Position numbers and translations under genes: made by a program. This document shows positions 1-5,048 of a DNA stretch of 5,048 nt, piece by piece. This stretch comes from Candidatus Delongbacteria bacterium (lineage in GTDB: Bacteria > Bacteroidota > Bacteroidia > Bacteroidales > ML635J-15). The stretch covers positions 1 to 5,048 of the forward strand of contig JAQIDD010000065.1 of assembly GCA_027858215.1 (NCBI GenBank). Reading direction: 5' to 3'. Below the pieces are notes generated by a model. The model saw only the letters and a list, made by a program, of their open reading frames with translations. It was not told the DNA's origin and did no database searches. The first letter of the stretch is position 1, and each line of letters starts with the position of its first letter.

Positions 1-336
1 TTTCGCATGAGCCATCCATTGACCAAAAATTGCAAAAGAGGATGTATTGCCAACGCACAATAAGAAATGAAAATTGTAGCAAATTATGAAAGATAAAATG
101 GCTGAAAATATAGAATGCCAGTGCCTAACAAAGGCTATACGTAATTTGGGTAATGTGCTGATATTGAAGTTTTAGCAATGTGTAAAATTATTGGTAAATT
201 GAAAATTAATCGTTTCAAAATCCCAAACTACGCATAGCCCAGTCGTTGGCACCCTTTCCCCGTAGTAATTCCGAAAAACCGGTATCCAGTATCCGTACAG
301 GCCTGATACATTATAGGGGGGAGGCTCTGAAATAAA
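1..336. other. Gene-free stretch left of the LD-carboxypeptidase gene
   Basis: No open frame here has recognisable coding character; the short frames entering from the left edge stop at about 63 and 90. Positions 1-120 are AT-rich and contain TGCCAACG at 48-55, the exact reverse complement of CGTTGGCA at 244-251. Positions 121-252 are a long imperfect inverted repeat, listed separately. Positions 253-336 lie just downstream of the minus-strand LD-carboxypeptidase stop and show only a tandem GTATCC pair (282-287, 289-294) and a run of six G (316-321). I see no convincing hairpin-plus-T-run terminator for the minus-strand genes. Confidence 0.6.
121..252. repeat. Long imperfect inverted repeat, attC-like architecture
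   Basis: The left arm (121-150) and right arm (222-252) pair in two blocks. In the outer block GTGCCTAAC (121-129) pairs with GTTGGCAC (245-252), leaving T126 bulged. In the inner block 133-150 pairs with 222-239 at 16 of 18 positions; both mismatches become G-T wobbles on the bottom strand. The blocks are separated by short unpaired spacers (130-132 and 240-244), and the apical region is about 71 nt of AT-rich sequence. Paired R-type boxes, unpaired spacer, inner stem with an extrahelical base, and a variable apical region is the plan of integron attC sites. GCCTAAC at 123-129 fits the RYYYAAC box, but the right box GTTGGCA departs from GTTRRRY. It may instead be a dispersed Bacteroidota repeat or a structured RNA element. 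The hairpin is certain; its identity is inference. Confidence 0.6.
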
Positions 337-1230
337 TCAGACAATGTAACCTACAACGCTGCCTGTATCACAGCACTCAATCCTGGCATTTTTCCCATGC
401 AAAAGACTCCGGCTGAATGGCACGTGGCCGAAAGGCATATCAAAAGCCACGGGGTAGTGGTAACCAGAAACCGCTTCGGCAATGATTTCATAAGCTGATT
501 TTCCGAATTCCGTATCCTGCATATCAGTAAATTGTCCCACCAGCAGTCCCGCCAGGTTTTTCAGTTTGCCGCCGAGGCGCAGATTTTGCATGATACGGTC
601 GAGGTGATACAAATTTTCTCCAATATCTTCAATAAAAAGAATGGCACCGTTCCAGTCAAGGTCATAAGCTGTGCCGCGCAAGGCATACAACATGCTCAGG
701 TTGCCGCCCAGTAATGTCCCTTTTGCTGTGCCTTGCCTGTTCAGGGGATGTCTTTTTATGTTGACAGAGGAATGTTTTCCGCTCAGGGTATCAAAAACAT
801 GTTGCACCCCTTCGCTGGTTCCCTGCACCATGTATTTTGCCATCAAACCGTGCAAGCTGGCAAGGCCGTGCTGATATGCAGCAATATGCAACACAGTAAC
901 ATCACTGAACCCGATGAGCCATTTTTTTTGTTCCACCGCTGCATCAAAATTGATTTTATCAACAATCCGAATACTGCCATACCCGCCACGCGCACAAAGT
1001 ATCGCTTTTATTTCTGGCGCATCGAGCGCCTGTTGGAGGTCTATAAGCCTTTGCTCATCAGTGCCTGAGTATTTGTAAAAACTGCCTTTGGCATGGACTG
1101 AAATGCCTGCTTTATACCCTTCGGCTATTATTCTTTTAGCTGCGGCATCAATCAAGGAGGGATCAATTTTGCCCGCCGGGCTGACAATGTCAATGCGATC
1201 GCCTTTTTGAAGTGGTATTGGGTGTATCAT
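337..1230 (-). CDS. ldcA: LD-carboxypeptidase, peptidase family S66 (LdcA-like)
   Basis: The product is a complete 297-residue protein, the usual length for S66 enzymes. Characterised LdcA proteins are cytoplasmic serine peptidases that remove the terminal D-Ala from murein tetrapeptides during peptidoglycan recycling. The N-terminal domain opens with GDRIDIVSPAG (10-20), carries RGGYG (81-85) and the nucleophile in GFSD (Ser109). The C-terminal domain begins near GTLLGGNLS (171-179) and carries the catalytic Glu in FIEDIGE (Glu201) and His in FGHVPF (His269). The Glu-to-His spacing of 68 equals that recalled for Pseudomonas LdcA (Glu217/His285). No signal peptide or membrane segment is visible, so it is probably cytosolic. 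The ATG at 1230 places the first family motif at the expected distance and no clear Shine-Dalgarno precedes it. MccF-type immunity proteins share this fold, so the murein substrate is inferred from the family. The symbol is family-level. The gene lies 75 bp downstream of a same-strand amidohydrolase gene and may be read with it. Confidence 0.93.
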   Translation of the reverse strand: MIHPIPLQKGDRIDIVSPAGKIDPSLIDAAAKRIIAEGYKAGISVHAKGSFYKYSGTDEQRLIDLQQALDAPEIKAILCARGGYGSIRIVDKINFDAAVEQKKWLIGFSDVTVLHIAAYQHGLASLHGLMAKYMVQGTSEGVQHVFDTLSGKHSSVNIKRHPLNRQGTAKGTLLGGNLSMLYALRGTAYDLDWNGAILFIEDIGENLYHLDRIMQNLRLGGKLKNLAGLLVGQFTDMQDTEFGKSAYEIIAEAVSGYHYPVAFDMPFGHVPFSRSLLHGKNARIECCDTGSVVGYIV

Positions 1231-1279
1231 CTCGCTAAATTACAGTTTTTGTGTAACAGTTTTATTGTCATTTTTAACT

Positions 1280-1287
1280 CAAAAATA
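1280..1287 (-). promoter_or_regulatory. Possible -7 element upstream of the LD-carboxypeptidase gene
   Basis: On the minus strand the sequence reads TATTTTTG, matching the Bacteroidota -7 consensus TAnnTTTG, about 50 bases before the start codon at 1230. No good TTG or TTTG element sits at the usual distance upstream, so this is weak. The gene may simply be co-transcribed with the amidohydrolase. Confidence 0.25.
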
Positions 1288-1305
1288 ATTTTCAGGGTTC
1301 GGAAA

Positions 1306-2940
1306 TCAGTACATCTTTTCTCCCTGCACACGGGTTTCAAGCACTTTTGCACCCAACACTTCGTTAGGTGACGCTTTCATCAAATCGGTATCGAGAATCA
1401 CAAAATCGGCAAATTTGCCTTTTTCAAGGCTGCCGCGGGTATCTTCATCAAAACTGCCTTTGGCTGCCCAGATGGTCATGGAGCGCAGGGCATCTTCGCG
1501 TGAAAGGGCATTTTTCATCTGAAAACCGCCTTTGGGGGAACCATCATGGTGGGTGCGGAATACCGCTGCATAAAAAGTGTATAACGGGTTGATTTCTTCA
1601 ATGGGGAAATCCGTGCCATTGATGATCCAGCCGTTTTGTTCCAGCAAGTCCTGATACACATAAACGGTTTTGATGCGTTCTTTTCCCAGCCGCACAATAG
1701 CCCAGTCCATATCCGAGGTGCAATGCGTTGTTTGTATACTGGGAATAACACTGAGCTCACCAAATCGTTGCAGATCATCCGGATGCACTGTTTGGACATG
1801 TTCGATGCGCCAGCGGTGATCGTTTTTGTCTTTCACAAACGGTTCGTATGTATCCAGCATAAAACGCAGGGCAGAATCGCCGATACAATGTGTACACACC
1901 TGGTAGCCGTTTTCTGCAGCCATATTACAGTGTTTTTTGTAGTATGCTTTATCTTCCATGATAAAGCCTGTGTTACCCGGGTCATCGGCATAATCCTCAA
2001 GCAGGCAGGCGCCGCGGCTTCCCAGTGCCCCATCAGCGTACAATTTAATGGAACGCACTGTCAGTCGCTCAGTATGGTACGGCCCTTTGCGAACGAATGT
2101 TTCATAATTTTCTTCTGTCGGGTTAAGCATCACGTTGTTCCGGATCTTCAGTTCTCCGGCCTTATAAAATGTATCAAGCCACTCCACCATTTGTTTATCA
2201 AGCCCTGCATCAGAAACCATGCTCAGCCCCACTTCGGCACAATTGGCTTCCGCTATTTTCAGGGCAGGCAACCATTGTTCCCTGCTCAGTTCGGGGATAA
2301 GCCTGTACACACCTTCCATGGCTTTGTCGATCAGTAGGCCTGTAAGCTCACCATCTTTTTTTACATATTCCCCGCCTGTACGGCTTGCGTCAGGGGAGAT
2401 TCCTGCCATTTCAATTGCTTTGGAGTTAACCACGGCAGCATGGCCATCAATGCGCACCAGGTAAACCGGTTTATCCGGCCACAACCTGTCAAGTTCAGTT
2501 TTATCAGGATATGCCTGTCCCGGCCAGTCATTCTGATCCCAGCCTCTGCCACACAACCATTCGTCATCAGAAGTCTCATCGTGTTTTTTAAGACGCTCCA
2601 GCACTTCATCAAAATCAGCAGCATCACGCAAATCCGCATAACGGTACAAATTTTCAGCATAACCCGAAAAATGGGCGTGGGCATCAATAAATCCGGGATA
2701 CACACATTTCCCTTCCAGATCAAGGCTTTTTTTGCTGTGCCAGGATGCTTCCATTTCGTCCGTGGTACCTGTGTCTGCAATTTTACCGTCCTTCAATACC
2801 ATGGCCTCCACCGTTGAAAAATCCTCATCCACGGTATATATTTTTCCGTTCACCAACATCAGATCGGCTTTTTCTTTTTTACATGCTGTCATACCTAACA
2901 ATATTATTAAGCCACATAAGGTGACACCTTTTACTTTCAT
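1306..2940 (-). CDS. Lipoprotein amidohydrolase, YtcJ/amidohydrolase_3 type
   Basis: Metal-dependent amidohydrolase of 544 residues; family members hydrolyse amide-type bonds but the substrate here cannot be predicted. Numbered from the ATG at 2940, residues 1-20 form a lipoprotein signal: Lys2 and Lys4, a hydrophobic core, then MTAC with Cys20 as the lipidation site. This favours 2940 over the in-frame ATG at 2973, which would add 11 polar residues and lies inside the likely promoter. A beta-sandwich segment (LMLVNGKIYTVD, about 27-38) precedes the barrel. Probable metal and active-site residues are His88/His90 in DAHAHF, Lys299 (candidate carboxylated lysine) before YADGALGSR, His351 in THCIGD, His381 in EHVQ and Asp444 in GTDFPI. 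The C-terminal GSLEKGKFADFVILD (503-517) closes the composite domain. Lys21-Lys22 after the cysteine does not look like a Bacteroidota surface-export signal, so a periplasm-facing lipoprotein is likeliest. It shares strand with the LD-carboxypeptidase gene and is divergent from pepD. Confidence 0.9.
   Translation of the reverse strand: MKVKGVTLCGLIILLGMTACKKEKADLMLVNGKIYTVDEDFSTVEAMVLKDGKIADTGTTDEMEASWHSKKSLDLEGKCVYPGFIDAHAHFSGYAENLYRYADLRDAADFDEVLERLKKHDETSDDEWLCGRGWDQNDWPGQAYPDKTELDRLWPDKPVYLVRIDGHAAVVNSKAIEMAGISPDASRTGGEYVKKDGELTGLLIDKAMEGVYRLIPELSREQWLPALKIAEANCAEVGLSMVSDAGLDKQMVEWLDTFYKAGELKIRNNVMLNPTEENYETFVRKGPYHTERLTVRSIKLYADGALGSRGACLLEDYADDPGNTGFIMEDKAYYKKHCNMAAENGYQVCTHCIGDSALRFMLDTYEPFVKDKNDHRWRIEHVQTVHPDDLQRFGELSVIPSIQTTHCTSDMDWAIVRLGKERIKTVYVYQDLLEQNGWIINGTDFPIEEINPLYTFYAAVFRTHHDGSPKGGFQMKNALSREDALRSMTIWAAKGSFDEDTRGSLEKGKFADFVILDTDLMKASPNEVLGAKVLETRVQGEKMY
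2881..2940 (-). other. Lipoprotein signal peptide and lipidated Cys of the amidohydrolase
   Basis: Codons 1-20 encode a short basic start (Lys2, Lys4), a hydrophobic stretch ending LIILLGM, and TAC, in which Cys20 is the expected signal peptidase II site. The Met at -3 is not the preferred residue there, so the lipobox is acceptable rather than ideal. Mature protein would begin Cys-Lys-Lys-Glu. Confidence 0.75.
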
Positions 2941-2950
2941 AAACAATAAA

Positions 2951-2969
2951 TTGTTGACTTGTTCAACAA
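2951..2969. promoter_or_regulatory. 19-bp palindrome, possible operator of the amidohydrolase gene
   Basis: TTGTTGA (2951-2957) and TCAACAA (2963-2969) are perfect inverted 7-mers around a 5-base centre CTTGT. The palindrome ends 11 bases before the start codon at 2940 and its upstream edge overlaps the proposed -7 element at 2967-2974. This position suits a repressor-binding site covering the transcription start. A small RNA hairpin in the leader is an alternative. The dyad is directly visible; its role is inferred. Confidence 0.45.
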
Positions 2970-2997
2970 ACATACAGAAAAATTTTGGTTTAATAAA
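2967..2997 (-). promoter_or_regulatory. Bacteroidota-type promoter for the amidohydrolase gene
   Basis: On the minus strand TATGTTTG (2974-2967) matches the -7 consensus TAnnTTTG exactly. TTTA (2997-2994), one base off the -33 consensus TTTG, lies 19 bases upstream, a normal spacing. Transcription would start near 2960, giving a leader of about 20 bases before the ATG at 2940. The alternative ATG at 2973 lies within the -7 element, which supports the shorter protein. Confidence 0.5.
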
Positions 2998-3012
2998 TGT
3001 TGATGATGTTTT

Positions 3013-3209
3013 GGGCGCCCCCTACCTGCCAATTCACCAGCCAGCGCTGTCAGGCAGGGGCGGCCTACGGCTATTAGTTGCTGCCTGCTGTGCTGCTGCA
3101 CATAGCGCCTTTACAGGGGCTTTCTCCGGCAGCCCTGCCAGGTGTGTGCAGCATAGCACAGCAGGCAGCAAGCTAACCGCCTCCGTCCTGGCGCAGGCGT
3201 TGTCGCTTT
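3013..3209. repeat. GC-rich island with a 29-bp imperfect stem, probable dispersed repeat
   Basis: Positions 3021-3200 have 114 G or C of 180 (63%), sharply richer than the AT-rich sequence on either side. The left arm 3074-3102 is fully complementary to the right arm 3145-3176 across 29 pairs, with only a TA and a single G bulged on the right. The 42-base loop contains a small hairpin, GGCAG/CTGCC (3128-3132 and 3135-3139). Further partial stems flank the core: GGGCGCCC (3013-3020), CAGCGCTG (3042-3049), and the CGCCCC...CTGCC stretch (3016-3030) against GGCAGGGGCGG (3053-3063). Sharp edges, compositional contrast and nested dyads suggest an inserted REP- or MITE-like repeat or a structured RNA. 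No terminal repeats with a target duplication are evident. Confidence 0.65.
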
Positions 3210-3322
3210 CAGATAAATAATTTGTAACCAATCTCCCATTATTTTTCTTTGTGTGCTTAGTGTCTTTACCGTCATGCGTCGGTACAAGTTGGGAAATGTT
3301 TTAATAATTTTGTTCTGGTACA

Positions 3323-3506
3323 CAATTTTGAATTTTAGTTCACCATTTTGAACTGATTAGTTGCATTCTTTTTTTATTCCTAAAAAAAACCTCTATCTTT
3401 AGGCTTCAGGGGACTTCTAATAATTCTTTCGCATCAAGATTTTCAGCGTTTTTCATAGACAATGCAAATTTTTGAAGCACTATAGTGAACTAAAATTATA
3501 AAATTG
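3323..3506. mobile_element. Short segment with about 21-bp terminal inverted repeats, MITE or IS remnant
   Basis: The left end 3323-3343 and right end 3485-3506 are inverted copies. Thirteen bases (AATTTTAGTTCAC) and a further seven (CAATTTT) match exactly, separated only by G in one copy and AT in the other. The left end has an additional inner inverted repeat AGTTCA/TGAACT (3337-3342 and 3349-3354). TGAAC motifs recur at 3486-3490 and 3505-3509, and a 10-bp palindrome CACTATAGTG sits at 3478-3487. Long, internally repeated ends resemble those of some insertion sequences, IS21-type for example, but no transposase is present. No convincing target-site duplication is visible. An invertible regulatory segment is an alternative, since these occur in Bacteroidota with similar size and repeat length. 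Confidence 0.45.
3406..3489 (-). pseudogene. Possible vestigial coding fragment inside the inverted-repeat segment
   Basis: On the minus strand an open frame runs from just after a TAG (3492-3490) to a TGA at 3408-3406. It contains an ATG at 3456 encoding the 16-residue peptide MKNAENLDAKELLEVP; upstream in the same frame is FTIVLQKFALS. Residue composition looks protein-like (alternating acidic, basic and Leu/Ala residues), unlike a random AT-rich frame. It fills much of the segment between the terminal repeats and could be a remnant of a larger protein or a tiny gene. I do not recognise it and cannot assign a function; chance is a real possibility. Confidence 0.25.
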
Positions 3507-3536
3507 AACACATATCGGTATTATTCATTACATTTG
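3504..3536 (+). promoter_or_regulatory. Bacteroidota-type promoter for pepD
   Basis: TACATTTG (3529-3536) matches TAnnTTTG exactly, and TTG (3504-3506) lies 22 bases upstream, at the long end of normal spacing. Transcription would begin near 3543, giving a leader of about 55 bases. The TTG coincides with the outer end of the right inverted repeat of the adjacent segment, so that repeat-derived DNA may supply part of this promoter. Confidence 0.5.
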
Positions 3537-3597
3537 TTTCTTGAAAGAAAAGAATTAATAGAAGGCCCCTTAAATAAAAATTAAAAAGATAAGTATT

Positions 3598-5048
3598 ATG
3601 ACAGACATTAGAAATTTAAAACCGGAAGCCCTTTGGAAACATTTTTATGCGTTGACACAGATTCCGCGTCCCAGTAAGAAGGAACAAGCTGCAAGTGATT
3701 TTGTTAAAAAGTTTGGCGAAGACCTAGGTTTGGAAACACATGTAGATAATGATGGAAATGTTATCATCCTTAAGCCTGCAACACCTGGTATGGAAGACCG
3801 CAAAGCTGTTGTATTGCAGGGGCATCTTGACATTGTGCCACAGAAAAATTCAGATGTGGATCATGATTTTGAAAAAGACCCCATACAAGCCTATGTGGAT
3901 GGTGAATGGGTGACCGCAAAAGGAACAACCCTTGGTGCAGATAATGGTATTGGTGTAGCAGCAGCCATGGCTGTGCTTGAATCAGATGAATTGAAACATT
4001 CCTTGGTGGAAGCCCTGTTTACTATGGATGAGGAAACCGGCATGACCGGAGCCAATAACCTTGAAGGCGGACTGCTTAAAGCTGATATTCTTATTAATAT
4101 GGATTCTGAAGACGAAGGGGAATTGTACGTGGGATGTGCCGGCGGCGTAGAAACCAACGTGTCAATTGATTATGAAATGCAAAATGTTCCCGAAGGGGCC
4201 AAAGCATTTAAAGTACACGTGAAAGGTTTGAAAGGCGGCCATTCAGGTTTGGATATTCATCGCGGACGTGCAAATGCCAATAAACTCATGTTCCGGTTGT
4301 TTAAAGAAGCTGTTGATAACACTGGTTTGAAAGTAGCTGAAGTGTCCGGTGGTGACTTACGTAATGCAATCCCGCGTGAATGCGTGGCTGTTGTCACTGT
4401 TGATGGGGACAAAGCCGAAGAATTTTTGGCACTCACAAAACGTTTCCTGGCAGGCATCCAGGAAGAATACAAAGAGGCCGAAGACAATCTTGGACTGGAT
4501 GTTGACGGCGCAGATATCCCTGATGGGGTTTTGAAAGATGATGACCTGAAAAACCTGATTGAAGCTGTCCTTGATACACCTCATGGTGTGATAAAAATGA
4601 GTGAAAGCGTCAAAGGCCTTATTGAAACGTCCAATAACCTGGCTATTGGTGAATTGAAAGCTGGGAAGCTTGCCATTAAATGCCTGACACGCTCGGCTGT
4701 GGACGAGGAAAAAATAAAATCAGCCGAAGGCATGAAAAAATTGTGGAAAAATATTGGTGCAGACGTTACGTTTACCGGTGAATATCCAGGTTGGAAACCC
4801 AACATGGATTCAGAAATTTTGAAAACCATGGGTAAAGTGTATGAAGACCTTTATGACCATACCCCGGAAATAAAAGCCATACATGCCGGACTGGAATGTG
4901 GCATCCTGGGCAGTGTATATACCAACTGGGATATGATTTCATTCGGACCAACCATCCGTTACCCGCATTCACCTGATGAAAAAGTGAACATTGAAACGGT
5001 ACAAAGGTTCTGGAACTGGCTGGTAGCCACACTGGAAAATATACCAAA
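3598..5048 (+). CDS. pepD: Aminoacyl-histidine dipeptidase PepD (M20 family), 3' end cut off
   Basis: Cytosolic zinc dipeptidase of the PepD (carnosinase-like) group, which cleaves X-His and other dipeptides during peptide use. The frame is open for 483 codons to the window edge; E. coli PepD has about 485 residues, so only the last few codons are missing. Visible metal and catalytic residues are His76 and Asp78 in GHLDIVPQ, Asp115 in GADNGIG, Glu145/Glu146 in MDEETG, Asp169 in NMDSE and His457 in YPHSPDE. Each is offset by four from the numbering I recall for Vibrio PepD (His80, Asp82, Asp119, Glu149/150, Asp173, His461). The lid/dimerisation domain is inserted at about 185-385 and carries GGHSGLDIHRGRANA (213-227). 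No signal peptide is present. The ATG at 3598 gives the family N-terminus (LKPEALWKHF) and is preceded by an A-rich leader without a Shine-Dalgarno, normal for Bacteroidota. The gene diverges from the amidohydrolase. Confidence 0.95.
   Translation, partial: MTDIRNLKPEALWKHFYALTQIPRPSKKEQAASDFVKKFGEDLGLETHVDNDGNVIILKPATPGMEDRKAVVLQGHLDIVPQKNSDVDHDFEKDPIQAYVDGEWVTAKGTTLGADNGIGVAAAMAVLESDELKHSLVEALFTMDEETGMTGANNLEGGLLKADILINMDSEDEGELYVGCAGGVETNVSIDYEMQNVPEGAKAFKVHVKGLKGGHSGLDIHRGRANANKLMFRLFKEAVDNTGLKVAEVSGGDLRNAIPRECVAVVTVDGDKAEEFLALTKRFLAGIQEEYKEAEDNLGLDVDGADIPDGVLKDDDLKNLIEAVLDTPHGVIKMSESVKGLIETSNNLAIGELKAGKLAIKCLTRSAVDEEKIKSAEGMKKLWKNIGADVTFTGEYPGWKPNMDSEILKTMGKVYEDLYDHTPEIKAIHAGLECGILGSVYTNWDMISFGPTIRYPHSPDEKVNIETVQRFWNWLVATLENIP

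Larger units (their letters stand above)
2941..3597. other. Divergent intergenic region between amidohydrolase and pepD
   Basis: About 657 bp separate the two divergent starts, long for such a region. In order it holds the amidohydrolase promoter and palindrome, a GC-rich hairpin island (3013-3209), an AT-rich stretch (3210-3320) with a lone TAATTTTG at 3305-3312, a short inverted-repeat-bounded segment (3323-3506), and the pepD promoter and A-rich leader. Open frames crossing the GC-rich island have no recognisable protein character and appear to be by-products of the repeat. Confidence 0.7.

Noticed and set aside
733..1068. 111-codon plus-strand open frame
   Set aside because: It is antisense to the LD-carboxypeptidase gene, whose motifs are intact in the minus frame.
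1636..2337. 233-codon plus-strand open frame
   Set aside because: It lies wholly antisense to the well-supported amidohydrolase gene and its residues show no family motif; it is a by-product of that gene's codon use.
2732..3220. 162-codon plus-strand open frame spanning the amidohydrolase start and the GC-rich island
   Set aside because: It overlaps the lipoprotein signal region antisense and then crosses the repeat; its two halves have unlike composition and no family resemblance.
3268..3283. ACCG/CGGT short hairpin
   Set aside because: A 4-bp stem around 8 bases is expected by chance and nothing nearby gives it a role.
3305..3312. TAATTTTG as a promoter for pepD
   Set aside because: No -33 element sits at a suitable distance, and it lies almost 290 bases from the start codon; TACATTTG at 3529-3536 is better placed.
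3034..3323. Minus-strand open frames of 65 and 70 codons over the GC-rich island
   Set aside because: Both run through the hairpin arms, giving Ala/Cys-rich translations that simply read out the repeat; no domain or start context supports them.
3379..3403. CCTAAA...TTTAGG dyad with neighbouring T/A runs as a terminator
   Set aside because: The 6-bp stem is AT-rich with a 13-base loop and no upstream gene on either strand that needs a terminator.
3891..5047. Several minus-strand open frames of 75-91 codons opposite pepD
   Set aside because: The plus strand encodes a complete set of M20/PepD catalytic motifs in one unbroken frame, so these are antisense shadows.

Overview
The window looks like chromosomal DNA of a member of the Bacteroidota. 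The supporting signs are a low-GC background with very AT-rich intergenic DNA, gene starts without clear Shine-Dalgarno sequences, several matches to the Bacteroidota -7 promoter element TAnnTTTG, and protein sequences of typical Bacteroidota character. This placement rests on sequence style and not on a database search. No rRNA, tRNA, CRISPR array or intact transposase gene was seen.

Layout: (1) Positions 1-336 carry no supportable gene but hold a long imperfect inverted repeat (121-252) whose layout recalls an integron attC site. (2) Positions 337-1230 (minus) encode a complete S66-family LD-carboxypeptidase with its Ser-Glu-His triad. (3) Positions 1306-2940 (minus) encode a lipoprotein-type metal-dependent amidohydrolase of the YtcJ/amidohydrolase_3 group; the start is best placed at 2940 rather than 2973 because this gives a clean lipoprotein signal. 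(4) Positions 2941-3597 form a long divergent intergenic region. It holds a promoter with an overlapping 19-bp palindrome, a GC-rich island of about 200 bp dominated by a 29-bp stem, a roughly 185-bp AT-rich segment bounded by about 21-bp inverted repeats (likely a MITE or IS remnant), and a good promoter candidate for the next gene. (5) Positions 3598-5048 (plus) encode a cytosolic aminoacyl-histidine dipeptidase (PepD, M20 family). It has every expected metal and catalytic residue and runs off the window end only a few codons before its expected stop.

The three genes are all hydrolases of peptide or amide bonds: a murein-peptide LD-carboxypeptidase, an envelope amidohydrolase of unknown substrate and a cytosolic dipeptidase. 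The two minus-strand genes are 75 bp apart and may be co-transcribed; pepD is divergent. The genes are ordinary housekeeping or scavenging functions. The unusual content lies in the non-coding DNA, which holds three different structured or repeat-derived elements.
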